A stretch of 64,000 bases of DNA from Streptomyces fradiae (GCF_041270065.1 NZ_CP065958.1:1364001-1428000), one strand, 5' to 3'; shown: positions 24,909 to 33,556, numbered from the stretch's first letter. The notes: a model not told the origin generated them from the sequence alone. Program-made: numbers and translations.

Positions 24909-24948
24909 GCACGTCCCCCACTCCCCTGGGTGGGCGGTGGGGGCGTGC
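24909..24948. terminator. Terminator after bluB-cobT
   Basis: Arms GCACGTCCCCCAC and GTGGGGGCGTGC (12 pairs, one bulged T) around a 15-nt loop, 10 bp beyond the cobT stop on the minus strand. Confidence 0.7.
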
Positions 24949-24957
24949 GGCGCTTCC

Positions 24958-27900
24958 CTACTTTTCGGTGACGCCCGCCGAGTCGAACGTCGCCACCTCG
25001 TGCATCGCCCGAGCGGCGCTCTGGACCACCGGGAGGGCGAGCAGGGCGCCGGTGCCCTCGCCGAGGCGGAGGTCCAGGTCGACCAGGGGGCGCAGGCCCA
25101 GCTTGTTGAGGGCCGCGACGTGGCCCGGCTCGGCGCTGCGGTGGCCCGCGATGCAGGCCGCGAGGGATTCGGGCGCGATGGCGCGGGCGACGAGGGCCGC
25201 CGCGCCGGTGGAGACGCCGTCGAGGATGACCGGGGTACGGAGCGAGGACGCGCCCAGGATCAGGCCGACGAGCGCCGCGTGCTCCAGGCCGCCGATCGCC
25301 GCGAGGACACCGATCGGGTCCGCCGGGTCCGGCTTGTGGAGGTCGAGCGCCCGGCGGACCACGTCCACCTTGCGGGCGTGCATCTCGTCGTTGATGCCGG
25401 TGCCGCGGCCGGTGACCTCGACCGGGTCGACGCCGGTGTAGACCGAGATGAGCGCGGCGGACGCGGTGGTGTTCGCGATGCCCATCTCGCCGGTGAGCAG
25501 CGCCTTGTTGCCGGCCGCCACCAGGTCGCGGGCGGTCTCGATGCCGACCTCGATCGCGGCGATCGCCTCTTCGCGGGTCATCGCCTGACCGATGGTGAAG
25601 TCGGCGGTGCCGGCCTTGACCTTGCGCGGGAGCAGACCGGGCGTGGAGGGCAGGTCGGAGGCCACGCCGACGTCGATGACGCAGACCTCGGCGCCCACCT
25701 GGTTGGCGAAGGCGTTGCAGACGGCGCCGCCGCCGAGGAAGTTCGCGACCATCTGGCCGGTCACCTCCTGGGGCCAGGCGGTGACGCCCTGGGCGTGCAC
25801 CCCGTGGTCGCCGGCGAAGATCGCGACGGCGGCCGGCTCGGGGATCGGCGGCGGGCAGACCCGGGACAGGCCGCAGAGCTGCGCGGAGATGATCTCCAGC
25901 ATGCCGAGCGCCCCCGCGGGCTTCGTCATGCGCTTCTGGCGCTCCCAGGCCTCGCCGAGCGCCTTGGCGTCCAGCGGGCGGATGTTGGCGACGGTCTCCT
26001 GGAGCAGGTCGTGCGGCTCCTCGCCGGGCAGCGCGCGGCGGCCGTACGTCTCCTCGTGGACGACCCAGGACAGCGGGCGGCGCTTGGACCAGCCCGCCTG
26101 CATCAGCTCGGGCTCCTCGGGGAACTCGTCGACGTAGCCGACGCAGAGGTACGCGACCACTTCGAGGTGCTCGGGCAGGCCGAGGGCGCGGACCATCTCG
26201 CGCTCGTCGAAGAAGCTGACCCAGCCGACGCCGAGGCCCTCGGCGCGGGCGGCGAGCCACAGGTTCTCGACGGCGAGCGCCGAGGAGTACGGGGCCATCT
26301 GCGGCTGCGTGTAGCGGCCGAGGGTGTGCCGGCCGCCGCGGGTCGGGTCCGCGGTGACGACGATGTTCACCGGGGTGTCGAGGATGGCCTCGATCTTCAG
26401 TTCCTTGAACTGCTTCGCCCGGCCCTTGGGCAGCGACTTGGCGTACGCGTCGCGCTGGGTCTGGGCCAGCTCGTGCATCGTCCGGCGGGTCTCCGCGGAC
26501 CGGATGACGACGAAGTCCCAGGGCTGCGAGTGGCCGACGGAAGGCGCCGTGTGGGCCGCCTCAAGGACGCGGAGCAGCACCTCGTGCGGGATCGGGTCGG
26601 GGCGGAAGCCGTTGCGGATGTCGCGGCGCTCGCGCATCACGCGGAGGACTGCCTCGCGCTCGGCCTCGTCGTAACCGGGGGCGCGGTCGCCGGCCGGTGC
26701 CGTCTCGGGTGCCGTCTCGGCTGCTGTCTCGGGTGCCGTCTCGGCTGCTGCTTCCGGGGCGGCCTGGGCCTGCGCTTCGACCTCGGCCCCAGCCTCGGCC
26801 TGGGCCTCCGGCTCGGGGGCTGCGGAGGGCTCGATCACGGGCTCGGCGGCGGGGGTGGGTACGGCCTCCGGCTCCGCCGGGGCCTCCGCGACGGGCTCGG
26901 GCTGGGGCTCGGGGGCGGCCTCGACGACGGCCTCTGCCGGGAGTTCGGGCTCCGCGGCGACCTCGACGACGGGTTCCGGGGCGACCTCAATCGGGACCTC
27001 GGGCTGCGCCTCGGCCACGACCGGGATCTCCTCCGCGGCGACCTCGACGGGGGCCGGGGCCGGCTGCTCCTCGGGGGCGACGACCGGGGCCTCGGTCACG
27101 ACCGGCTCGACCATGATCGGCTCGGCGGGAGCCTCGACCGCGACCGGCGCCTCGGGCTGCGGCTCCGGTTCGGCCTCGCGCGGTGCGGGGACCGGGGCCT
27201 CCTGTGCGACCGGCTCCGCGGCGGGCGGCTCGGCGGCCGGCGGTTCCACGACGGCGGGTTCGGCGACGACGGGCTCGGCCACGGCCTGCGGCTGCTCCGG
27301 CTGCGGGTCCTGGACCGGGAGGACCGGCTCCGGGGCGGGCGTCGGGGCCAGGTGCGGGGCGGTCGGGACGGAGCCCTCGACCGGGACGAACTGCACGGCC
27401 TGCGGGGCGACCGGCTCCGCCGGGGCGGGGGTCTGCGGCTCCTGGGGCTGCGCGGTCCACGGCACGGCGCCCTGCGGGGCCGTCTGCTGGTCCTGCGGCG
27501 GCACGTCCAGGTACTCGGGGCCGGTGGTCGGCGGGCCCGGGGTGCGGACCGGCATCGGCGTGGGCGCCGCGGCCGCGGCCGGGGCCGCGACGGGCGCGGG
27601 CTGCGCGGCGGGGGCGGCGGCCGGGCCGCGGTCGGCGAGGGAGCGCACCACGCCGCCGGTGGCGTCCGGCATCGGCGGGCCCATGTGCAGCGGGCGGCGC
27701 GCGGGCTGCGGGGCCTGCGCGGGCGCCGGGGCGGGCATCCGGACGCCGCTCAGGTCGACGGAGCCGGAGTCGCGGCCGGCCGCCTCGTGGGCGCCGGTGT
27801 CGAGGATGCCGGGCTCGTAGCCGTGGTCGGTGAGGACCGGCTCGTGCGGTACGCCGTGCGCCGGGGTGGCCTGCGGGGGCACCGGCACGCCCTGCGGCGG

Positions 27901-28170
27901 GGTGGCGGTGACCTGCTCGATGGGGGCGGTCAGCGGATCGACGACCGGGCCCGGGGCGGGCACGGTGACCGGCGGCGCGGGCACGACGCCCGGCTGCAGC
28001 TCGCTCCAGGCGCCCTGGGCGCCCGGCATCAGCAGTACCTCGTCGTCCTCGGCTGCGTTCTCGGAGGGGTCCAGGTAGGCGTACGCGCCCGGGGCGGGGA
28101 TGCCCGGCTGCTCGCCCGTGCCTGCGTTCTCCGGCAGCCCCTCAGCCGGGACCTGGCCGGTGTCCGTCAT
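24958..28170 (-). CDS. cobT: BluB-CobT fusion: DMB synthase plus nicotinate-nucleotide:DMB phosphoribosyltransferase
   Basis: 1070 aa with three parts. Residues 1 to about 495 are a Pro/Ala/Val/Glu-rich, low-complexity and surely disordered region. About 500-715 is a BluB-type flavin 'destructase' (RERRDIRNGF with the family's conserved Arg/Asp, SVGHSQPWDFVVI, GVGWVSFFDE), which cleaves FMNH2 with O2 to 5,6-dimethylbenzimidazole. About 720-1070 is CobT (AGDHGVHAQGV, GEMGIANTTASAA with catalytic Glu, GTGINDEMHARK), which makes alpha-ribazole phosphate. The fusion would hand DMB straight to CobT (inference). Upstream cobL is in the same direction but 282 bp away. No cobalamin riboswitch core is visible in that gap. 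Confidence 0.93.
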   Translation of the reverse strand: MTDTGQVPAEGLPENAGTGEQPGIPAPGAYAYLDPSENAAEDDEVLLMPGAQGAWSELQPGVVPAPPVTVPAPGPVVDPLTAPIEQVTATPPQGVPVPPQATPAHGVPHEPVLTDHGYEPGILDTGAHEAAGRDSGSVDLSGVRMPAPAPAQAPQPARRPLHMGPPMPDATGGVVRSLADRGPAAAPAAQPAPVAAPAAAAAPTPMPVRTPGPPTTGPEYLDVPPQDQQTAPQGAVPWTAQPQEPQTPAPAEPVAPQAVQFVPVEGSVPTAPHLAPTPAPEPVLPVQDPQPEQPQAVAEPVVAEPAVVEPPAAEPPAAEPVAQEAPVPAPREAEPEPQPEAPVAVEAPAEPIMVEPVVTEAPVVAPEEQPAPAPVEVAAEEIPVVAEAQPEVPIEVAPEPVVEVAAEPELPAEAVVEAAPEPQPEPVAEAPAEPEAVPTPAAEPVIEPSAAPEPEAQAEAGAEVEAQAQAAPEAAAETAPETAAETAPETAPAGDRAPGYDEAEREAVLRVMRERRDIRNGFRPDPIPHEVLLRVLEAAHTAPSVGHSQPWDFVVIRSAETRRTMHELAQTQRDAYAKSLPKGRAKQFKELKIEAILDTPVNIVVTADPTRGGRHTLGRYTQPQMAPYSSALAVENLWLAARAEGLGVGWVSFFDEREMVRALGLPEHLEVVAYLCVGYVDEFPEEPELMQAGWSKRRPLSWVVHEETYGRRALPGEEPHDLLQETVANIRPLDAKALGEAWERQKRMTKPAGALGMLEIISAQLCGLSRVCPPPIPEPAAVAIFAGDHGVHAQGVTAWPQEVTGQMVANFLGGGAVCNAFANQVGAEVCVIDVGVASDLPSTPGLLPRKVKAGTADFTIGQAMTREEAIAAIEVGIETARDLVAAGNKALLTGEMGIANTTASAALISVYTGVDPVEVTGRGTGINDEMHARKVDVVRRALDLHKPDPADPIGVLAAIGGLEHAALVGLILGASSLRTPVILDGVSTGAAALVARAIAPESLAACIAGHRSAEPGHVAALNKLGLRPLVDLDLRLGEGTGALLALPVVQSAARAMHEVATFDSAGVTEK

Positions 28171-28190
28171 GCTGCGTACCCCTCGCCCAT
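28167..28190 (-). other. Seven-codon mini-ORF overlapping the cobT start
   Basis: ATG at 28190 preceded by AAGGAG with eight-base spacing, encoding MGEGYAA. Its TGA overlaps the cobT ATG as ATGA. Translation of the mini-ORF could deliver ribosomes to cobT. Alternatively GAGGGG inside it is simply the cobT ribosome-binding site. Confidence 0.3.
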
Positions 28191-28373
28191 CGGTTGTGCT
28201 CCTTCAGACCTTCGCCCGTCAACAAGAACGAGCTCGCGCGCCGCGCGGCACGAAGCACGCGCGGACACCCATGCATTGTCGCGGCCTTCGGCCATCCTGG
28301 CAGGCGGATCCGCCACCCTTGGCTGTGGACTGCGCCACGTCGCGCCGTCCCCCCGTCGTCCCGCACCCTGTGA

Positions 28374-28390
28374 GGGGGCAAGAAGGCCCC
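28374..28390 (-). terminator. Weak hairpin after cobL
   Basis: GGGGC-AAGAAG-GCCCC in the cobL-cobT gap. Only five pairs, so termination there may be incomplete. Confidence 0.3.
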
Positions 28391-28452
28391 AGGTCCAGGA
28401 CATTGACGAACAACACGCCGAACGTCCGGGTGCGGTACAACAATCGGCCAGC

Positions 28453-29667
28453 CTACCTTCCCCGATGACCCCCGCGATCACGGGGAGCATCCGTCCGGTT
28501 GCCGGACAGGAGGAAGACCACGGAGCGCCCGCGCTCGGTCCATTCGGCCGGGTCGAGGCCCACGGTCTGCAGCAGCGCGCACTCCACGGCGTAGCCGCCG
28601 TCGGCCAGTGCCGCGCCGATCGCCTCGGCCTCGTCGCGGGTGGCGGCGTGGGTGACGATCCGCTCGGGCCTGCGGTCGGTGACAGCGGTGACGACCGGGA
28701 CTCCCCCGGCCCCGATGCGTACGACATCGGGTTCGGGAAGGCTCTCCAGGACGTGCGGGGCGCGGCCGGTGACGGTCTGGAGGTGGCGGCCGGCGGCGCG
28801 GGCGGCGGCCTCGGTGCGGGCGCAGGCGGCGGGGTCGGCGTCGACGGCGATGACGGCGGCGCCGAAGCGGGCGGCGTCGACGGCGAAGGCTCCGTCGGCG
28901 CAGCCGATGTCCCAGACCAGGTCGCCCTCGCGGGGGCCGAGCCGGGCGAGCTGGGCGGCGCGCAGGGTGGGGTCCTGGCCGGTGCGGCCGCCGGTGTCCT
29001 CGGTGGGCAGGGCCCAGCCGCGTACCGCCGGGGTGTCGTGGCCCATGAGCCAGCCGCCGGTGGAGCCGCCGCCGATGACGAGGACGACGTTGGGGTCGCG
29101 CCAGGCGTGGTCGGCGGCCTTGTCGGAGGTGACGACGGTGACCTGTTCGCGGTCCGTGCCGAGTTCCTCGCAGATGACGAAGGTGCGGTGGACTCCGTCG
29201 AGGAGCAGGGCGAGTTCGGCGGGGCCGGCGCCGGGTGAGGTGAGGACGGCGACCTTGGGGTGGGCGCGGCAGACGTTGACGGCGCGGCGCAGGGTGCGCT
29301 GGTGGGCGACGACGACGCGGGCGTCGTCCCAGGGCATGCCGGCCCGGGCGAAGGCGGCGGCGACGCTGGAGACGGCGGGTACGACCTCGACCTCCAGGCC
29401 GTGTTCGGGGGCGCGCAGGGTGCGGACGACGCCGAAGAAGCCGGGGTCGCCGTCGGCGAGGACGACGGCGGTGCCGCGGTGGCCGGCGATGCGGCGGGCG
29501 GCGAGGTCGACGCTGCCGAGGCGGATGCGTTCGGCGGCGGCCGGGACCTCCGGGAGGGCGAGGTGGTGGGCGGCGCCGGCCACCAGGGTGGCGGCGGCGA
29601 GCGCGGACCGGGCCGCCGCGGTGAGGGGCGAGCCGTCCCAGCCGATCACCGTGACCCGGTCGGCCAT
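28453..29667 (-). CDS. cobL: Precorrin-6Y C5,15-methyltransferase/decarboxylase (CbiE-CbiT)
   Basis: 404 aa. The N-terminal CbiE-type tetrapyrrole methylase (about 1-205) has VTVIGWDGSPL, ADGDPGFFGVV and the PAVSSVAAAFARAG motif. The C-terminal CbiT Rossmann methylase/decarboxylase (about 225-395) has VWDIGCADGAFAVDAA. It methylates precorrin-6B at C5 and C15 and removes the C12 acetate carboxyl group in cobalamin synthesis. The SAM motif reads DIGCADG where many homologues have DIGAGTG. ATG at 29667. It precedes bluB-cobT in the same direction, probably in one pathway regulon. Confidence 0.93.
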   Translation of the reverse strand: MADRVTVIGWDGSPLTAAARSALAAATLVAGAAHHLALPEVPAAAERIRLGSVDLAARRIAGHRGTAVVLADGDPGFFGVVRTLRAPEHGLEVEVVPAVSSVAAAFARAGMPWDDARVVVAHQRTLRRAVNVCRAHPKVAVLTSPGAGPAELALLLDGVHRTFVICEELGTDREQVTVVTSDKAADHAWRDPNVVLVIGGGSTGGWLMGHDTPAVRGWALPTEDTGGRTGQDPTLRAAQLARLGPREGDLVWDIGCADGAFAVDAARFGAAVIAVDADPAACARTEAAARAAGRHLQTVTGRAPHVLESLPEPDVVRIGAGGVPVVTAVTDRRPERIVTHAATRDEAEAIGAALADGGYAVECALLQTVGLDPAEWTERGRSVVFLLSGNRTDAPRDRGGHRGR

Positions 29668-29732
29668 CTGTGTCTGTCTCCCTGAGGGGTGTGTGCAGGT
29701 CGGGGGCGGGTCGAGCCTACCTGGGCCGGGCC

Positions 29733-29788
29733 AGGGCCTGTCCGACGGATCAGGGTCGGACCCGGCCATGATCCGCCGGACAGGCCCT
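29733..29788. repeat. 56-bp REP-like palindrome overlapping a stop codon
   Basis: 20-bp arms (AGGGCCTGTCCGACGGATCA and its complement with one mismatch) around a 16-bp centre. It lies between the GNAT gene and cobL and includes part of the GNAT stop codon (29787-29789). I recall very similar 'GGGCCTGTCCG...GGATCA' palindromes scattered through Streptomyces chromosomes (not checked). It probably acts as a terminator here. Confidence 0.7.
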
Positions 29789-30416
29789 AGCTCCAGTCGG
29801 CGTAGGTGGAGAGGCCGGCCTCGGCCATCTGGTCGGCGTCGAGGTCCTCGGGGAGGAGGCTCCACACGATGAGGTCGGTGCGGATGTCGGTCCAGGCGCC
29901 TGTCTCGGTCTGGCTGCGCGCTATCCAGGCGTTGCGCAGGACGCCTTCGCTGATGCAGCCGATCTTCTGGGCGACCTGCTGGGAGGCGGTGTTGTCGGCG
30001 GCGGTGCGCAGTTCGAGGCGTTCGAAGCCGCGGTCGCCGAAGAGCCATTGGGCGACGGCGAGGACGGATTCGGTGGCGTAGCCCTCGCCGCGGGCCCAGG
30101 GGGCGGTGACGTAGGCGACCTCGGTGGCGCGGGTGCGCCAGTTGGTGCTGTGGAGGTGGACGATGCCGACGAGGCGCTGGGTGAGGAACTCGGTGACGGC
30201 GAAGACGATGCCGCGGCCCTCGGTGCGTTCCGCAGGAGCGATCCTGCGGACCCAGTCCTCGGCGTCGCGCGGGGTGTAGGGGTGCGGGACGGAGGTCCAG
30301 GCGACGACGAGTTCGTCGTTCATCATCTCCACGAAGGCGGGGATGTCGGCCTCTTCGAACGCGCGCAGCACCAACCGGTCCGTGCTGATGGAGATGGACG
30401 GGAAGGTCGTAGTCAT
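29787..30416 (-). CDS. GNAT acetyltransferase (RimJ/RimL type)
   Basis: 209 aa. RimJ/RimL-like architecture: TDRLVLRAFEEADIPAFVEMMND at the start, the acetyl-CoA loop ARGEGYATESV (about 108) and AADNTASQQVAQKIGCISEG (about 138). Such enzymes acetylate N-terminal amines of proteins or small molecules; the target is unknown. ATG at 30416 with GGAG six bases upstream; an ATG four codons earlier is possible. It ends inside a REP-like palindrome. Confidence 0.88.
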   Translation of the reverse strand: MTTTFPSISISTDRLVLRAFEEADIPAFVEMMNDELVVAWTSVPHPYTPRDAEDWVRRIAPAERTEGRGIVFAVTEFLTQRLVGIVHLHSTNWRTRATEVAYVTAPWARGEGYATESVLAVAQWLFGDRGFERLELRTAADNTASQQVAQKIGCISEGVLRNAWIARSQTETGAWTDIRTDLIVWSLLPEDLDADQMAEAGLSTYADWS

Positions 30417-30490
30417 GCGCAACTCCATACGTGAAGACCGTGAAGGCACAGCATGCAGCATGCGGTGGTCGCGCGCATGCGCGGGGTGAA

Positions 30491-30535
30491 CCCGAAGGCC
30501 CCGCGCGCCGGTACGGGGCGGGCGGGGCCTTCGGG
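30491..30535. terminator. Terminator after metQ
   Basis: Perfect 14-bp arms CCCGAAGGCCCCGC and GCGGGGCCTTCGGG around a 17-nt loop, 34 bp beyond the metQ stop and upstream of the GNAT gene. Confidence 0.8.
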
Positions 30536-30568
30536 ACGGGGACGGCGCCAAGGGGCGTGCCGCGGGCC

Positions 30569-31426
30569 TTACTTGGCGGGGGCGCCGAAGGCCGGGACGA
30601 CGGAGCCCTTGTAGGTGTCCTCGATGTACTTCTTCACCTCGGGGGAGTTGAGCAGCTTGACGAGCTTCTGCACCCGGGCGTCGTTCTCGTTGCCGGCCTT
30701 GACGGCGAGGAAGTTGGCGTAGGGGTTGCCCTCCGCCTTCTCCAGGACGAGGGCGTCCTTCGCCGGGGAGAGCTTGGCCTCGATCGCGTAGTTGCCGTTG
30801 ACGACGGCGGCGTCGACGTCGTTCAGGGCGCGGGGCACGGTGGCGGCCTCCAGCTCCTTGAACTCCAGGCCCTTCTTGTCGGTGATGTCGGAGAGCTTGG
30901 CGTCGGTGCCGACGCCCGCCTTGAGGGTGATGAGCCCGTTGTCGGCGAGCAGGTGGAGCGCGCGGCCCTCGTTGGTGGTGTCGTTGGGGACGGCGACGGT
31001 CTGGCCGGCCTTGATGTCCTTCACCGACGTGACCTTCTTGGAGTAGAGGCCGAGCGGCTCCAGGTGCACGTTCACCACGGGGACGATGTGGGTGTTGTTC
31101 TTCTTGTTGAAGTCGTCGAGGTACGGCTTGTGCTGGAAGTAGTTGGCGTCGACCTGGCCGGACTCGGTGGCGGTGTTCGGCAGGACGTAGTCCGTGAACT
31201 CCTTCACCTCCAGCTTCAGGCCCTCCTTGGCGGCGAGCTTGTCCTTGACGAAGTTGAGGATGTCGGCGTGCGGCGTCGGGGACGCGGCGACGACGAGCGG
31301 CTTGTCGGCGGAGCCGGCCGCGTCCTTGGTGGAGGTCGGGTCGGAGGAGGTGCCGCACGCGGTCAGGCCGAGGGCGAGGGCGGCGGTGGCGGCGATGCCG
31401 GCGGAGAGCTTGATGTTCTTGCGCAC
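30569..31426 (-). CDS. metQ: Methionine-binding lipoprotein MetQ
   Basis: 285 aa. Lipoprotein signal with lipobox LTAC (Cys24). The mature part is NlpA/MetQ family: VAASPTPHADIL, VKEFTDYVLPN, ANYFQHKPYLDDFN and PNDTTNEGRALHLL are classical. The protein is anchored outside the membrane and delivers D/L-methionine to MetI-MetN. GTG start at 31426. Last gene of metN-metI-metQ, with a 106-bp gap after metI and a strong terminator behind. It is expressed from the same leader-controlled transcript (inference). Confidence 0.96.
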   Translation of the reverse strand: MRKNIKLSAGIAATAALALGLTACGTSSDPTSTKDAAGSADKPLVVAASPTPHADILNFVKDKLAAKEGLKLEVKEFTDYVLPNTATESGQVDANYFQHKPYLDDFNKKNNTHIVPVVNVHLEPLGLYSKKVTSVKDIKAGQTVAVPNDTTNEGRALHLLADNGLITLKAGVGTDAKLSDITDKKGLEFKELEAATVPRALNDVDAAVVNGNYAIEAKLSPAKDALVLEKAEGNPYANFLAVKAGNENDARVQKLVKLLNSPEVKKYIEDTYKGSVVPAFGAPAK

Positions 31427-31532
31427 GAAGAGTGCCTCTTTCCGGTGGTGCGGTTGCTGCGCCTGGACAACAAGTCCGGGCTGTTCTTCGGGGGTACGAA
31501 GTCGGGGGTGCCCTGCGGTTACGCGGTGCGGG

Positions 31533-32201
31533 TCACGCGGTGCGGCCGCGGCGGGCGAGGAGGCGGACGACGCCGTCGCCGATGAGCTGGACGACGGTGA
31601 CGATCACGACCAGGACGACGACGGTGACCAGCATGAAGGTGGTGTCGAAGCGCTGGTATCCGTACGTGATGGCCTTGGAGCCGAGTCCTTCGCCGCCGAC
31701 CGCGCCGGCCATGGCGGAGTAGCCGATGAGCACGATGACGGTGGTGGTGACGGCGGAGACCAGGGAGGGCAGGGCCTGCGGGAGCAGGACCTTGCGGACG
31801 ATGGTGGGGATGCCGCCGCCCATGGACTGGACGGCTTCGACGAGTCCGTGGTCGACCTCGCGGATCGCGGTCTCGACGAGCCGGGCGAAGAAGGGGATGG
31901 CGCCGATGGCGAGCGGCACGATCATCGCGGTGGGGCCGATGAAGGTGCCGACGACGAGGGTGGTGAAGGGGATCAGGGCGATCAGCAGGATGATGAACGG
32001 GAGCGAGCGGCCCACGTTCACGATCGCGCCGACGACCTTGTTCACCGGGCGGTTCTGCAGCAGTCCGCCCTTGTCGGTGAGGACGAGCAGGATGCCGAGC
32101 GGGAGGCCGCCGGCGATGGTGACGACGGTGGCCCACAGGACCATGTAGAGGGTGTCGACGGTGCCCTGCTCGAGCAGCGGCTGCATCTCGGACCAGGTCA
32201 C
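31533..32201 (-). CDS. metI: Methionine ABC transporter permease MetI
   Basis: 222 aa. Five transmembrane segments (about 18-42, 58-85, 90-115, 145-175, 188-210). The EAA loop ETAIREVDHGLVEAVQSMGGG contacts MetN. GRSLPFIILLIALIPFTT and GSKAITYGYQRFD are family landmarks. GTG start at 32201 overlaps the metN stop by four bases (GTGA), giving translational coupling. Confidence 0.95.
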   Translation of the reverse strand: MTWSEMQPLLEQGTVDTLYMVLWATVVTIAGGLPLGILLVLTDKGGLLQNRPVNKVVGAIVNVGRSLPFIILLIALIPFTTLVVGTFIGPTAMIVPLAIGAIPFFARLVETAIREVDHGLVEAVQSMGGGIPTIVRKVLLPQALPSLVSAVTTTVIVLIGYSAMAGAVGGEGLGSKAITYGYQRFDTTFMLVTVVVLVVIVTVVQLIGDGVVRLLARRGRTA

Positions 32202-33319
32202 TTGGCACCTTCCTTCACCAGGACGGGCGCGGCGGCGGTGGCCGGTCCGGCGTCCTGCGGTTCGACGATCTCGACCTGGAGGCCCTGCTCGCGCAGGAAG
32301 CCGACCGGGACGACGTTCTCCTCGTAACGGCCGGGGAGTTCGATCCGCATGCGGCCGATCTGGCGTCCGCCGACGGTGTCCATGGCGGCGCCGAGGATCG
32401 AGATGTCGATGTTGTACGTACGGGCGAGCTGCGAGATCACCGGCTGTCCGGCGGTCTCGCCGTGGAAGGTGACGTCCACGACGGTGCGGTCGAGTCCGGT
32501 GGCGGCGCCGCTGACCGGGAAGAGTTCGGCGGCGAGCTGGGAGCCGGGGGTGGCGAGGAGTTCGCCGACGGTGCCGGACTCGACGACCCGGCCGTGCTGC
32601 ATGAGGGCGGCCGAGTCGCAGATGGTCTTGACGACGTCCATCTCGTGGGTGATGAGGAGGACGGTGAGGCCGAGCTGCCGGTTGAGGTCGCGCAGCAGCT
32701 GGAGGATGGAGCGGGTGGTCTCGGGGTCGAGGGCGCTGGTGGCCTCGTCCGAGAGCAGCACCTTGGGCTTGCCGGCGAGGGCGCGCGCGATGCCGACGCG
32801 CTGCTTCTGGCCGCCGGAGAGCTGGCCGGGGTAGGCCTTGGCCTTGTCGGCGAGGCCGACGAGGTCGAGGAGTTCCAGGGCGCGGCGGGAGCGTTCGGCG
32901 CCGGAGACGCCGAGGATCTCCAGGGGCAGCTCGATGTTGTCCTTGACGGTGCGCGAGGACAGCAGGTTGAAGTGCTGGAAGACCATGCCGATGCTGCTGC
33001 GGGCGCGGCGCAGTTCCTTGCCGGCGCGGCGGCCCTTTCCGGCGAGGGCGGTGAGGTCGACGCCGTCGACGGTCACGGTGCCGGAGGTGGGGCGCTCCAG
33101 GAGGTTGACGCAGCGGATGAGCGAGGACTTGCCGGCGCCGCTCTGGCCGATCACGCCGAAGACCTCGCCTTCGCGAACGTGGAGGTCGACGCCGTCCAGA
33201 GCGGTGACCTGGCGGCCTCGCGACTCGTAGACCTTGGTCAGGCCCGAAGTGGTGATCACAGGGTTTCCGTCACTGTCGAGTGCGCGGCGCTGGGTCCGCC
33301 GTGCACGGGCATTCGTCAT
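32198..33319 (-). CDS. metN: Methionine ABC transporter ATPase MetN
   Basis: 373 aa. Walker A GQSGAGKSS (about 58), Q-loop FQHFNLL, signature LSGGQKQR (about 165), Walker B VLLSDEATSALD. The C-terminal NIL domain (about 270-345, HGETAGQPVISQLARTYNIDISIL) binds methionine and inhibits transport in MetN proteins. It energises methionine import through MetI. It is the first structural gene after a 150-nt leader that contains a Cys/Met-rich ORF, so expression is probably tied to sulfur amino-acid supply (inference). Confidence 0.96.
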   Translation of the reverse strand: MTNARARRTQRRALDSDGNPVITTSGLTKVYESRGRQVTALDGVDLHVREGEVFGVIGQSGAGKSSLIRCVNLLERPTSGTVTVDGVDLTALAGKGRRAGKELRRARSSIGMVFQHFNLLSSRTVKDNIELPLEILGVSGAERSRRALELLDLVGLADKAKAYPGQLSGGQKQRVGIARALAGKPKVLLSDEATSALDPETTRSILQLLRDLNRQLGLTVLLITHEMDVVKTICDSAALMQHGRVVESGTVGELLATPGSQLAAELFPVSGAATGLDRTVVDVTFHGETAGQPVISQLARTYNIDISILGAAMDTVGGRQIGRMRIELPGRYEENVVPVGFLREQGLQVEIVEPQDAGPATAAAPVLVKEGAK

Positions 33320-33469
33320 TTCGGACAGTCAGGCGCAGGGCGGCTGGTCACGGCGGTGGCCGGGAGGCAGCGCGTGCGCGCGGGGCGGGCTCGGTCCGGT
33401 GCCGGAAGGGGCGGCGGATCGGCTCGGCCGTGGGGCTCGCTTCGGGGCGCGAGTCTCAGGCGGGGGCCC

Positions 33470-33556
33470 TCAGTTGGCGCACATTCGACACATACAGCGA
33501 GCACCGGGCGTCTGGTTCGCCTCGGTCGCAAGGGTGCGGCTGCTCGTCGTGGTCAT
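33470..33556 (-). CDS. Putative Cys/Met-rich leader peptide of metNIQ
   Basis: 28 codons, ATG at 33556, TGA at 33470-33472, ending 150 nt before metN. The peptide begins MTTTSSRTLATEA and ends CMCRMCAN, i.e. three Cys and two Met in six codons right before the stop. That is the layout expected of a ribosome-sensing leader for sulfur amino acids. There is no good Shine-Dalgarno site. A -10-like TACTTA ends 6 bp before the ATG, so the mRNA may be leaderless. The G/C-rich 150 nt that follow can form several hairpins. Comparable leader peptides precede sulfur genes in other actinobacteria (family knowledge). The regulation here is inferred. Confidence 0.55.
   Translation of the reverse strand: MTTTSSRTLATEANQTPGARCMCRMCAN

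Noticed and set aside
28171..28452. Cobalamin riboswitch upstream of bluB-cobT
   Set aside because: No B12-box-like GCCACTG element or paired core found on the minus strand.
24937..29238. A 1433-codon open frame antisense to bluB-cobT and cobL
   Set aside because: Low-complexity antisense shadow; the minus-strand frames carry clear enzyme motifs.
33320..33470. SAM riboswitch between the leader peptide and metN
   Set aside because: No SAM-I, SAM-II or SAM-IV core motif recognisable; hairpins there are ordinary GC pairing.
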